In this document: positions 1 through 11,435 of the stretch, in pieces
Position numbering within the stretch: the stretch's first letter is position 1
Layout: each line of letters begins with the position of its first letter
Assembly: GCA_019915015.1 (NCBI GenBank)
Contig: JAHBBC010000003.1
Span: forward strand, 806,001-870,000
DNA: 64,000 bases
Origin: Auriscalpium vulgare
Lineage: Eukaryota > Basidiomycota > Agaricomycetes > Russulales > Auriscalpiaceae
Direction: 5' to 3'
Translations under genes and position numbers: made by a program
Notes under the pieces: model-generated
Told to the model about the DNA's origin: nothing
The model's database searches: none
What the model saw: only the letters and a program-made list of their open reading frames with translations

Positions 1-3000
1 AACATTGTCAAGTACAAGGGGTTCGTCAAGACACGCGAATTTCTCTATATCATCCTTGAGTGCGTGCGCCGATCTTCTATATCTCTTCTTCCTGACGAGT
101 CTGTAGATTTTGCGAGAATGGCTCTCTGTACGGCATCTACAAACGCTTCGGCAAGTTTCCGGAGAACCTCGTAGCTGTGTACACGACCCAGATCCTTGAA
201 GGATTGGTTTACCTGCACGACCAGGGTGTCATTCATCGAGATATCAAGGGAGCGAACATATTAACGACGAAGGATGGCGCAGTGAAGCTTGCGGACTTCG
301 GTGTCGCCAGCAATACGACCGCTGCAGGAGCTGCAAGCGATGACGCAGTAGTGGGCAGTCCGTATTGGAGTGCGTGGCTTGCCTTGTCCAACCGTTATTT
401 ATGCTGACATTTATCAGTGGCGCCCGAGGTCATAGAGCAATCCGGCGCAACCACAGCCTCGGACATCTGGTTCGTACCTGTTTTGGCGTCTTAACCGTCC
501 ACTCTGATTCTGCAGAAGGAGTGTGGGATGCACCGTCATCGAACTGCTAGAGGGCCGGCCGCCATACCACGACCTCAAGCCCATGCAGGCGCTCTACCGT
601 ATCGTACAAGACGACAGTCCTCCAATACCCGAAGGAGCCTCACCTATCGTCAAAGACTTTCTATATCACTGCTTCCAGAAGGATTGCAATCTGCGCATCT
701 CGGCGAAGAAGTTGTTGCGGCATCCGTGGATGCTGTCCGCCAAGAAGCAAATGGCGGAGGGCAAACGGGCCAAAGGCGAGGTGCCAGGGCCGAGCGGGGA
801 TCGGCCGCCAAGTAATTATAATTTCGATGAAGCGGTGCTTAAGGTGCAGGAGTGGAATGAGGCTCTTAAATGTATGTCGCTTCTCGCCCTCGCCCTCGTC
901 GCTGGGGCTGAGGGGTTTTTAAGCGCCAGCACGACCTTCCAAACACCCCGTTCGACACCGCCGCGGACCTTCACCTCCACGCTCGCCTACGGAAGCAATT
1001 TTCGGCGTGTCGCCCTCCATTTTGTCCTCTTCTATGATCGGCCTTGGCCGTGGTGCAACCAAGCCCACAGTGCCGGCGAAATCTTCTACTGCTCTGGCTC
1101 TACCTGTGCCACCCGTATTTCAGCATCCAGAGGAGCAGACTGATAACTGGGATGATGACTTTGAGGAAGGTATATCGTTCTCGAAGCTGCAAGGTGAGTT
1201 TGCCTTGTCCTCCAATTGCCCACGCATGCTCACTCTCTTTTACAGCGTTGGAGAAGACATCGCTAGAGGACGAGAAGCCCGAGGTAGATGAGAACGCTCA
1301 GACTATCCGGCCGAATCGGAGTCCTGGCTCAGCAACCACCAACCTGCTGTCCAAGTCTCCGCCAGTCGAGATCGGCCCGATTGTTGAGGATTACTCAGAT
1401 CTTGGCATTGACGAAGACGACGAATGGCAGGAGAAGTTCGCCGACTTCAAGATGAAGAATTCGTCCCGTCGCGGTCTCTTCCATCCTGACGATATCAAGA
1501 CCGTTGGCCTCGCGCCGTCATCACCGGCCCCAAGACTGCGCCCCTGCCAGATTTGTCACGCAAGCCGTCGAAGCCTTCTCTCAGCCCCCTTATGTCTGCT
1601 TCACCGTTTTCTGGGCCGGGCAGCGCACTCTCGCACTCGCGTTCACCCTCTTTTGCGGGCTCGGCGAGCGGCTCTGTGGGCCGGTCGGAGGCACGCAGGC
1701 TGATGCATCATCGGGAGTTCAGGAAGTATACTGAAGAAGACGATGAGGACTACGATGATGTGTTCGGCAAGCCGAATGGATCAAGTACGCTGTTGTTTTT
1801 ACAACTGATACGAGAGGCTGATTGTAATGCAGTGGCAGAGCACCCGATGCAAACTTTGCAGCTCAATACTAGATTATCGAACAAATCTTGGGTAAGTCCG
1901 AGGCTACATACTCATAGATCCAGTTGGTTGATTCCTTCCTCAGCTGGGAGATGACGACACGGATGAGGAGGATCCATTCGCCGAGGTTCGTCTTTGCTGT
2001 CACCGTTTGGGTGCCAACTGATATACTCTCCGCCTAGATTGACGAGGGCTTCGCGGAGGATGACCTGGAGGCCAACCTGCAGCGAGACAAATATGCTCGT
2101 CTCACGAACGCCGTGAACCAGCTCATCGACCAGCTCACACCTGCTACGCCGGACTTTCAGCTCAGGCAGGCTTGCGACCAACTTGTACGTCGTGTTCCAT
2201 TCCGTGCCCTACCCTTCCAGATGCGCGGCGCTCATGATTGCTTAGTTGAGCATCATGTCAGACACACCGGAGATGCAAAGCCAGCTGGTCTCTGCCCATG
2301 GGATGCTGGCAATACTTGAGGTACTGGAGGAGTGTCAGGAGCAGCGTGAGGCACATCGGGAGGTTGTAATGCGCCTTCTACACATCATCAATCTGGTAGG
2401 TCCTTTGATAAGGCACGGGATCTCCGGCTCACATCGTTGTACAGCTGGTGACCGCTGATGCTGGTTTCTTGGAAAGCTTCTGCCTCATTGGGTGCGTTTG
2501 CAAATCATATCAGGAAATGTACCTTAACTCTTGCTCTCTTGCGTAGCGGTATCCCTGTGATGATGGGTGGGTGATATCTTTGGTTGCTGCTCCTCGGCAT
2601 GGTTGTCTAATTTTCGGCCATAGTCTTCACCTCCAAGAAGTATCCTTCGGACTGCCGACTGCAAGCATCGAACTTCATCCAGTTACTATGCCACACTTCC
2701 GTGCTGACTCTTCAGATGTTCATCTCGTATGTCCCCCCATGATCTCGTTTGTATCATGATATTCGTATTGAATTCTTGTCTAGCTGTCGAGGCCTTAAGA
2801 ACCTAGTCGACTTACTCGACGAAGATTTTGCTGAGCAAAGCGAACTCGTGGTTCACGCTCTGAACGGCATAGGAAGCGTCTTCGAGCTACAGAGTCCCAC
2901 GACGAAAAACGACTTTTGCCGCATGTTCATCCGCGAAGGCTTGCTGGACCCGTTGTCTTCTGCGCTGCTCAATGTCATGGCGAATCGCGGCGAGACGGCT

Positions 3001-4369
3001 TCCGAGATGAAGAACAAGATCATCCAAATTCTCCTCGTCTTTTCTCAGGTGTCGCAGTCTGACATTCACGTGCGCAATGCTCTGGGCACACGGAAGGTGG
3101 TGAGACGTACGCAATCCTTGATCCAGCATCTCTTTTTCTTTCCCTAACCGGCGTGTCCAGGACTACTGCGAGCATGCGAACTTCTTGAACCGGAATATTT
3201 GGTCCACATGCTCAAGGCTATCAAGCATCTATCGATGAATTCGACGCTGCACGAAACCCTGCAGAACGCCAACGCCATCGAGATTCTAACGAAGATCTTG
3301 GACGAGCAAAGCTCAGGCCCTCATAGCACAGTATGATATCTGTCAATGCTTCCAGCACACAGTCTGACCACCGTCTTTTGCGCAGGAAATGGCCAATCAT
3401 ATCTTCCAGACGTGCTACGCACTGTGTCGCCTCAACAAAGGCCGACAAGAGGAGGCAGCCCAGGCCGGTATCATCCCCAGCCTCATGCGTGTCATCGAGT
3501 CAAGCTCTCCGCTCAAGCAGTTTGCCTTGCCCATTCTATGCGACCTGGCTAGTGCCGGGAAGAGCTGCCGAAATTTGCTATGGCAGCATGATGGCTTGCC
3601 GATGTATGTGAAGCTCCTGACGGACCCCTACTTCCAAGTTAGCGCTCTGGAGTCAATTTTGGCATGGCACGTACTTCATCATGTACGTCTTTGAGAGTCA
3701 AAGCTGACATCTATGGTCAGGTTCCAAGAGGAAGAGTCGCGCGTTGAAGACGAGCTCGTGAAGCCCCAGTCCATTGACGCCCTCTTGAAATGTTTTGTCT
3801 CAGCCAAAGCAGGGTCTTTCGAGAACTTGCTTGATCCTTTCCTCAAGATCTGCCGTATTTCCACCGCCATTACGATCAGTGTCGCCAAAGCGCAGTTTTT
3901 CCGGAGGGTCATAGAGAAGCTAGGCAACAGCAAGGCAGTCGTCAAGCTCAACCTTCTTCGCATCCTGCGTACCGTCTGCGATGTACACCCAAACCGAGCT
4001 ATCCTCGTCGAGCGCTACGGGATCTACGAGCTCGTAGTCAAGCTGAAGAAGGAAGACGGCGCCGTCCTTGTGCGCGAGCTCGCGAAGGAAATTGAGCCCA
4101 CGCTCGCGCCCGCTCTCAAGCCTGCTCTCACGAAATCGAACCTAAAGGGTCTCGATACTCCCAAAAGCTCCATTGCTCCGAAGAAGCGGATGCGGCGCAC
4201 GGCGTCAGACACGTCTGGCATGCTCACGCCACCGCCTTTGCTCGGAGGGAGCTCGTCGCGTGGACCCTTAGGTGGTCCCAGCGGGTCGTCGGCGAACAAG
4301 TCAAGAGTCCTGCCACCGCGCCAGACTCTGGGCGATATCTCCTGGCAAGGGACCAGAGAGCGAAGCTAG
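1..4369 (+). CDS. Cdc7/SepH-like septation-network protein kinase, 5' partial
   Basis: STE-type serine/threonine kinase that in fungi acts in the septation initiation network at the spindle pole body. The window opens inside the kinase domain in frame (NIVKYKGF). Spliced exons give the catalytic loop [10 protein letters not shown], the DFG loop LADFGVAS, and MAPEVIE after an intron at 370. After about 840 comes an acidic, Ser/Pro-rich linker ([21 protein letters not shown]). From about 2040 to 4060 there is a long helical-repeat, ARM-like region (for example [29 protein letters not shown]), the arrangement typical of Cdc7/SepH rather than short STE20 kinases. The stop codon is 4367-4369. At least ten introns are present. 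Two places in the linker (about 1000 and 1512) need one extra base to keep frame. The family is well supported; the exact orthologue is an inference from kinase plus C-terminal repeats. Confidence 0.85.
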
Positions 4370-4678
4370 TCAGGCATACAGTGTAAGTCGATCGATGTAT
4401 ATTCTTCCTCTATTCTTCCTCGGGGCTATAGGTCCCACCGCAAACTCTCTTTTACTACTTGCATAGCACACGTCCACACTCACTTTTATCGCATACTCCC
4501 TCGTAGCATTTCTCGTTAACCGTTATCGTGCACTAAGTAATTCACTCAATGTCTTGAACATTATTGTATTGGCAGCATCGGCTTTTGTAATTTATGCCCA
4601 ACAGTAGTCTGAATGGTTCGCGCCTTCTTAGTGACTGTATACTATGCGAGCATCTAGGGACTCACAAAATGATCACGA
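4370..4678. other. Convergent intergenic region
   Basis: This is the shared 3' region of the kinase (+) and the ribosomal protein gene (-). It is AT-richer than its surroundings and presumably holds both 3' UTRs. No gene is seen in it. Confidence 0.6.
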
Positions 4679-5569
4679 CTACCTCCGAGTGAAGGGTATT
4701 TGAAGCCCGGAAAGTAACTGACGAGCCTTGTCTTGTGCGCCAACACCCCGTGCGTTTGTGATGAAATGGATGTGCATGCCGTAGGATCTCGGATACGAAT
4801 CGAGGTTGACTTCAATTTGCGGGAAGAACCCCATGGCATCCGGAGGTAGACCGAAGGAGACCACGCCGGACACCCCGCTAGGTGTGTTCATGTTGGTCGA
4901 GGAGCCGGGGAGCAAGATACCGGGGAACTCCCTCAAGCGTGGGAGGACGAACTCGGTGAGCGTGCCCAGGAACTCGTACATCTTTGGCCCCTTCAGGTCG
5001 ACCTTGGCCCCCAGCGGGAGCCCGGGACGCGTCCATCCGCCCACGGTCTTCACCCCCTTCACTACCTGCACGCCTTCAACCGTGCGGCGGCCACCCCCGC
5101 GCTCTGTTTCGCCCGACAGAGCACGCAGCGCCATGAGCGCGCCAAGGAGGTTCTGGCGACTCGTAATTGCCTCCTTCACCATCGTGTGGATCTGTATGCG
5201 CTCGAGCTGCACGACATTCGCCGCGGTGGTCGGGGGTGCGGGCTTGCGGCCTAGTTGTGAGCCGCCGACGGGCGGGTTATGGCGCAGCTTCGAATATGGG
5301 TCCTCTGGGTCGAACATGAGGCGAATTTTGCGCGGCTCGGGACGGGCGACGGGCTCGTGCTTGTAGGTCATGTAGAGAAGGTCGTCTTGGAGTGTTGTGT
5401 GATAGTGATCGCCGATGCGCGACGGGTGCGTGTCGCGCAAGACAACGTTGACGTGTGGGATGGGCAGGCCGTCAGCGTCACGCAGCAGCGGCTTGCGTAT
5501 TCGTGGCGGACGCCGCGTCGGGCGCAGCGACCGGACGGGTGCAGCGGTGCGTGCAACACTTGCACTCAT
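4679..5569 (-). CDS. MRPL7: Mitochondrial large-subunit ribosomal protein uL5m
   Basis: Single-exon gene of 296 residues for mitochondrial ribosomal protein L5 (yeast Mrpl7), which sits in the central protuberance of the mitoribosome. The N-terminal third is basic and Arg/Pro-rich, as expected for a mitochondrial targeting sequence plus extension. The C-terminal half carries the L5 signatures: MVKEAITSRQNLLGALMALRALSG, then PRLREFPGI, GVVSFGLPPDAMGFFPQIEVNLDSYP and the terminal GMHIHFITNARG. Bacterial L5 is about 180 residues; the extra length lies at the N-terminus, as usual for the fungal mitochondrial form. It is convergent with the kinase and divergent from the CaaX-protein gene. No intron is needed and the frame is intact. 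Confidence 0.9.
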   Translation of the reverse strand: MSASVARTAAPVRSLRPTRRPPRIRKPLLRDADGLPIPHVNVVLRDTHPSRIGDHYHTTLQDDLLYMTYKHEPVARPEPRKIRLMFDPEDPYSKLRHNPPVGGSQLGRKPAPPTTAANVVQLERIQIHTMVKEAITSRQNLLGALMALRALSGETERGGGRRTVEGVQVVKGVKTVGGWTRPGLPLGAKVDLKGPKMYEFLGTLTEFVLPRLREFPGILLPGSSTNMNTPSGVSGVVSFGLPPDAMGFFPQIEVNLDSYPRSYGMHIHFITNARGVGAQDKARQLLSGLQIPFTRR

Positions 5570-6065
5570 CTATCCGTAGCGTTAGCTGCCGGTGAAGATG
5601 TGTACTGGGCAATTCACGTACTTTTGTTGGAGTTGGGCGGGAGGACAGGACGCAACTGTCGATGAAGCGCGTCGGCCAACCCCCAAACACCTAACCTCAA
5701 TCTGGGGGCATCCAATTCCCACGCTGGCGGGGACGCGCTTGTCACATCCTGTCACGACAGAGCGCACGGAGAACAGATACCTACATGCGCCTTTCCCAAC
5801 CATGTAATCAGTCAGCAGAAAGCGCGCAATCTCAAGAGTGCATCAGGTCGCAAACACGGGCCATTTCATTGTCGCAAGTGCAGGGTCCAGTCTAGCGTCT
5901 TGGACGGTCGTGACGCGCGGTGTCACGGCCGTTACTGGGCCCGCTTGCTCTGTGCTCACCACTTGCCTCCAGTTCTCACCCGCATCCCCCTTTGCTCCCG
6001 CTCGGCCGCTCTTTGCTCTGTGATACCTCTTGTATTCTTCTTCGAGTGTTCTGCTCGTCCTTGGC
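5570..6065. other. Divergent promoter region
   Basis: Spacer of 496 bp between the start codons of the uL5m gene (-) and the CaaX-protein gene (+). It should contain both promoters. I see no clear TATA element and no credible reading frame. Confidence 0.5.
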
Positions 6066-8177
6066 ATGGCTTTGACGGCCACTCCTTCGTCCGCCCTACT
6101 CCCGACACCTTCGTGGGATGAGACGATCGTTCCAGCGCTGCGGAAGAGTGTGTGCTTTCTTCCGGTCATTTCCTGCATGCACTCAACCATTTTCTAGGGC
6201 TGGAGGGTGAAAGTCGCGTTCTCGCCCGCCGAATATCCGCCGCGTCTATCGCGTCTATCGAAGAGAACTCACCCAACCACCCAAAGTCCATTTCCTCCTT
6301 CTCCTACTCCAGCCGCGACCAGAACCCAAGCCCTACGTTTTCGCCCCGGCCCAGCGGCATCCCCAGGCCGAGTCTCCAAGCCTCGCGCCCTTCTGTCTCA
6401 GACAACAGGGCTACCACTCCTACCAGTACGCGTGCAACCAACGGCGCTACTTCTCTCACGAAACGCGATCGTACTTTGTCTCAACCCCGTCCCTCAGATC
6501 GGAATAATGTGTCGCTTGATCCCAAATATGGCCCGCCTCTGCCGACGAGCAGTGTGTCACGCTCCGCGTCGCCGAATGTCCAAGGTCGACCCGCCGCAGA
6601 CATCAAGCCCACGCGTATCCCAGTCGCACGGACGAGGACAGCAAGCATGTCCAGTCACGGCCACACTTACAACGGCGGCGTTACGCGCAGCGAGAGCAGA
6701 AGTGGCGCATTTGTCCCTCAACGTTCACCTCCCGCGCCTGAAGCAAGCCTCAATCTGGTGGCTGAGCAGCATGAGCCGGCCCTTCTCATGGACAGATACG
6801 ACCGCTCGCTGGACGATCTAGTACCACGGCCGTCGACTGACTCCGAAGAGCGCCCCTTTGAGCACTGGTATCGAGGGGAGGTCTCGCGGAACGGAGGTGT
6901 AGGAGAGCTACGCGTGGGGCGCCGGATGGAGATGCTGGATATTGCCAACTTCGGCCACAAAGTGGCGTCCGCAGCGGCGATGAGCGATGCCGACCAAAGG
7001 AGGAGCGGGGGGAAGGGGCGCCGGAGAGCAGGAAGCACTGGCGGTGCGAGAGGAAGCTTCTACATGGAGGCGGATGCGAATGGAGGAACAGTGCTTGACG
7101 AAGCACCGTTGACTGACCTGGAGGTGGAGGTCGAAACGGAGTCGGAGCCGGACGGACATCTACCCCCGCGATCTGCGTCTGCACTGGGCTTGGGCGACAG
7201 CTTGACCCCAACCACTTTCATCCGCGAACGTACTGCCTCACGAGCCACGCAAAGAGATCCATCAACATCTCGCATCCCTACCCCCACTCTCTCGCGTGAC
7301 CCTCCCCGCACGCCGACACCGACAATGTCTGCTACCCCCCTCGATTCATCGCAGTCGACTCCCCGCACACCCACCCAAGACCGGAAACAGTCTCTTCCGC
7401 GCTCACAGTCAGCCACGCAGCCGAAACGACGTGCCAAGAGCCCGGCAGAAGTTGCATCATCTGCAAAGAAGACCAAGAAGGCACCAGTTTCGAAGCACAA
7501 AGATGAGGAGAAGAGGCGATCTGTGGCGGAATACCCTGTTCCAGCAGATGGGGACATGGCATATGCCATTCCGACGTGGACGCAGCCAGTGCCGCCAGGA
7601 GGAAACTGGGATGAGGTGCGCACCTTTGTTTCATCTTGTGATACACTGCGGTCAACGGGCAACTGCACAGGTGGTACTACCGGCTGTGGCTCGGAAGAAG
7701 GGCCTCGACGAACATTACACGCAGGCGGATGGAAGTCCACAGCAAAAGAAGCGTCAGTCATGGGTACCTGAACCGGTGGGTGCTGTTTCATTTGATCTCA
7801 GTGGCATGCCTACCGCCGTGCTGAATTGTTGCCGTGCCCCGCAGGCGCCAGGGACATTCGGCTACGACTACTCCAAGTATCGACCAATACATGCGAACGA
7901 CATACCCATGGATGAGTTCGGCCAACGTCCAGAAACCGTGGACGAGGAAAAAAGTCCCCCGCCTCCCAAGGCGCCAGTGCTGCACGTCGATACTTCTGTG
8001 CGCACGCGAGCACATGCACCACCCTCGCCTGCGCCGTTCTCTCGTTACCTTCATCCGGCGCCTGCGGAAGTGGAGCATGCAGTTGCATCGACTGCGGATA
8101 GTGCCGTGCAGCCTTCGTTGAGAGAGCCCGCGGAAGAAGAAGAGGATGCTGGCTGTTGCAAATGCCTCATCATGTAG
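6066..8177 (+). CDS. Ser/Pro-rich basic protein with C-terminal CaaX prenylation box
   Basis: Four exons (6066-6147, 6198-7615, 7671-7775, 7845-8177) encode 645 residues with no recognised catalytic fold. The N-terminus (MALTATPSSALLPTPSWDETIVPALRK) runs into a long disordered Ser/Thr/Pro/Arg region. A short conserved-looking block follows (AYAIPTWTQPVPPGGNWDE, then VVLPAVARKKGLDEHY), then APGTFGYDYSKYRP and an acidic EEEEDAG stretch. The protein ends CCKCLIM. CLIM is a CaaX box whose final Met favours farnesyltransferase, and the two upstream cysteines are typical palmitoylation sites, so membrane anchoring is likely. All introns have GT...AG ends and keep the frame. The function is unknown; a membrane-tethered scaffold or signalling adaptor is an inference. 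Confidence 0.8.
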
Positions 8178-9274
8178 ATATGCTGGAGCTTCTCTGTTTT
8201 GGTTGCTGATGAGTTATTCACTTCACCTTCGTTCATTCCCTCGTTTTACCCCACCCCTCGATCGAGATCATCGAGGATGCACGACCCATGTGGTGGCGCC
8301 CCGATGCCTCCACGAGAGCCGCACTCTGCGCCGATCCCGTGCAAGGGCAGAGTGGACCCAGGGCGGAGACAGAGGTGCCGGTTGCCAGGTCGCGGAATGC
8401 GGTGCTGGGTTCCTGATCTACTTTGACCGCGGCCCGTGCCATCGACCGCTCACCCGCTCACGCGCACGGCGGACCCCTGTGACAGTCTCTTGCCTCGCGC
8501 ACTACGATATACCCTACTACCGCATTATAAAGATACCGCTTGGATTATATGGATTGCATTGTTAATGGCACGGCAGAGCTGGTCTGGCGTGCGCGCAGAG
8601 GCGCAGCATGAAACGTCGCCGACATGGAAACGGCCGTGGTGAGGCAGCACCGCGTCGGCGTCGGCGTCGGCAAGTCATCTTTCATTATGCGGACTGTGCA
8701 GTGGCCCGACGCCGGTGCCTGCAGCGTCTGTGCGTGTGCGTCTGTGCGTGTGCGTCTGCTGGCTGTGCCCTTGCCTGCGGTCGCTGGGCAGTTCCGATGC
8801 AACCGACTCCCGGGAAGCAACACCCTGCAACACCGCAGCGGGTTTCGATGATTGATCTCGCCGCCGGACCCACAAGGTCCTCCTCCTGCACTGCACCCTG
8901 CCTCTGCCCGCGACAACTGCAAGACGCCCTGCCCTGCCCCGCCTCTCGTTTCTCACATCGGCTTTACACCTGCGATCAAATCACGATGCGAAGGCGACGC
9001 CGTCCCGGCTGGTCGTAGTGCACACTTGCCAACCGATCTCCTGGATCCATGGCCACCTTGTACTTTCGAGACCCTGACGCGCCTCACATCCGCGCCCGCC
9101 TGGCCAGGGGCAGCCCGTCGCCACTCCAGGTCGTCGGGGCCCCCGGTGCAATTGTTCGGTAGGCGCTGCGCTCGTTGCGCAAGCCCGAGCTATATATGCC
9201 ATGCATCTCGCCCCGTACTCTGTGTCATTGCCTGTCCGTTCGTTCCCGCCCCTCATCCCCCTTTCGTTCCCGCC
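8178..9274. other. Intergenic region, simple repeats
   Basis: About 1.1 kb without a credible gene. It contains short tandem repeats: a GGCGTC hexamer repeat near 8650 and a 15-bp GTGCGTCT-type repeat near 8725-8760. A TATATAT element near 9190, about 85 bp before the next start codon, is a plausible core promoter for the HLH-like gene. Confidence 0.5.
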
Positions 9275-10644
9275 ATGCAACGTTCGGATCGTCGCGCCAT
9301 GCCCGGCGCGAGTGCATCGGCCTCCCATACTCCCCCAAATGCCCAGGGTGGCCCGTCCCCGGGTCCGTTGATCTCGGTTCCAGATTCTGCAGCGATGCGA
9401 TCCAGCGGCTTCCGTGACCATCACCTCCACCCCACCTCTCAGGCTCCCGCTGGCGTGTACGCTCATAACGAAGGTCTGATGGCGGGCGCAGGCGCTCCGG
9501 CAGCGCCCACCCCAATGCCGGGATTGTGAGTTGTCGTGATATGCCCATATTTATAAATACGCGCTAACGGGGTACCTCGGCCAGGATGTCTGAGTACGGA
9601 CAGGACGTCGCCTGGCGGTCAAACTATCAGCATCCTTCACCTGCTGGTCCTACCACCATCTCCCCCAATCCCTGGGACGACTCTCGTATGGACTCTTCTT
9701 CTACAAGGCCGAGCCCAGAGACTATGGCTTCTCTCGTCAGCGGCGCCACATCGGAGCGCGACCGTTACTACCCCGGAGGAACGGGGGACACCTATAACAG
9801 CTGGTAAGCCTGCGAGTCGCGCGTTTTCTGACTCTGGCTGACGGGATGGCGCAGGGGTCCGTACGGCACGTTTGCATCGTCTCCGTCGGGAGGCTCGGGC
9901 GATAGCCCAGTGCACACCAAAGAGACACACGGTGCCACTATGTACGGAGTCCCGGGCTACCCCATGCCAGGCGCGCAGGTTCTCAACTGGTCCGACCACC
10001 GCGAGGAACAATCGTACCACCACTTGCCCGCCGCAGGTGGCAGCCTCCCCGTAGACCCTCGTCGCGGTGCTGTCCCGTATGTGGTCCAACAGAACAACCG
10101 TCGTGCGACCGATCCCTATGCGGCCGAACAGCCTATCGGCTACCCTTCGGCTAGTTACTCTGCCCAAAAGCTCAGCGGGCGTGGCAACCTGGGGAAGCGC
10201 AAGGACCGCGACCGCAAGCCAGCGTCCACGGATGGGGAGGCCGATATGGTGGAGGACGAAGGGGACACGGACTCCGATCTCGAGGCGCAGAAAGACCGGA
10301 AGAAGAAGTATGCGCAGGAGTTCCGCTACCGCGAGAAACGTCTCTTCGAGGAGATGAGGAAGCGTCTTTTCCCTCAAGACCCTAGCACCAAGCGCAGCGA
10401 GTGCATGGAGAAAGGTCAGCCCTTCGCTCGAGTCTCCGGCGCGAACTTTTTTATCTCATGCCTCTCTGCAGCCATTGAAGGACTTGATGAGCTAGATTCC
10501 ATGCGCATTCAAGCTAGGGAGCGCGACGAGGAAATCGAATCGCTGAAGCGAAAGCTCCACGAGTCGGAGGTCAGGGCAGAGTTGATTTTCCGGCAGCTCC
10601 AGGAGCTTCGCGGGAAGCAACAGTTTGGAAGCTTCATGGGTTGA
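9275..10644 (+). CDS. Helix-loop-helix-like, coiled-coil regulator (HLH-A)
   Basis: Four exons (9275-9525, 9585-9803, 9855-10414, 10472-10644) encode 400 residues. The first 270 or so are disordered and Ser/Pro/Gly-rich. An acidic patch (DMVEDEGDTDSDLE) precedes a basic/helix-1 segment (QKDRKKKYAQEFRYREKRL, then FEEMRKRLFPQ), a loop (DPSTKRSE) and helix 2 (CMEKAIEGLDELD). This continues into a leucine-containing coiled coil (RDEEIESLKRKLHESEVRAEL). The order basic-helix-loop-helix-coil suggests a DNA-binding bHLH-zipper type regulator. The basic region does not match the classical E-box His-Glu-Arg pattern, so this is inferred. A phase-1 intron cuts helix 2 after MEK, at the same place as in two other genes of this window. 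Confidence 0.75.
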
Positions 10645-10930
10645 TATTTGCTTTATTTTTAATCGAACAGGCCTAATACACTGTCAAGGCGCAAGATGTT
10701 TTCTGTATCAATTTTTCTTCTTCTTTATTTGATCTGCCCAGTTTCGTGCTGTATCCATAGCTTATCTTGTATACCCCCCCGCTCTGTATTGTTCGCTTTC
10801 GTAGACTCATTGGTATTGTAGCACTGTCCTCGTGTAGCCACTGTCCTGTGTCCTCGTGTAGTCCGTATTTGTCCAATGTCCATATCTTTGCGCTGTGCGC
10901 CGTAACTCTACGGTCCTCGGCGACCCGGTC
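10645..10930. other. Convergent 3' region
   Basis: Pyrimidine-rich tail-to-tail spacer of 286 bp between two HLH-like genes. No gene is seen. Confidence 0.5.
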
Positions 10931-11435
10931 CTACCGCGCGCCCCACCTGAGACCACCCGCCTGCGAGTGGCCGGCATGCTGATGCTGACTCTGCATCGCA
11001 GCTCTGTCGCGGTGGTAGGCTGCGAGCTGGCGCTCCATCTCTGTGACCGTCTGGTCGTAGGCTTCCGCACGCGCTCGCAGCTCAGCCAGCGCTGCCGTCT
11101 CCTGGGCCTGTCGTTGCCTCATTTCATGGTGTGCATCAAGTTGAGTCATCGCTATGATCACGCAGAGCGCGTTAGCAATGAAAGGGATGCAGGAGGTGGA
11201 TGAACACACTCTTCTGCAGCGTTTCCACCCGCTGCCTGCGATTCAGCGGCTGGGTATGAGTCGGTACCGCAGGCCAGACATTGGCCGACTTGGCAGCAGG
11301 AAGAGCTGATCCCTTCACAGAGCGATGAGCCTTCGAGGCGACGGCGTTCCTGTGAGATGCTCGCGAGCTGCCCTGCGCCGGCTGGGGTTGTGGCACGACG
11401 GCGGCTCCATTCAACACCGGTGGCAGTTGAGACAT
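10931..11435 (-). CDS. Small coiled-coil protein, probable divergent HLH-like relative (HLH-C)
   Basis: Two exons (11435-11210 and 11151-10931, intron of 58 bp) give 148 residues from the ATG at 11435 (MSQLPPVLNGAAVVPQPQPA). A basic stretch (RASHRNAVASKAHRSVK) is followed by LNRRQRVETLQK, the intron, then TMTQLDAHHEMRQRQAQ. A coiled coil follows (TAALAELRARAEAYDQTVTEMERQLA). The phase-1 intron falls at the position equivalent to those in HLH-A and HLH-B (MEK/LER/LQK), and the helix-2 pattern is comparable. Helix 1 is weak and contains a proline, so the protein may be degenerate or of another type. Upstream minus-strand sequence (12075-11680) could supply an extra 5' exon but was not needed. 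Confidence 0.5.

Noticed and set aside
7060..7791. 243-residue minus-strand frame opposite the CaaX-protein gene
   Set aside because: Composition mirrors the Ser/Pro-rich sense gene, it has no promoter or motif, and the sense gene is supported by consistent splicing.
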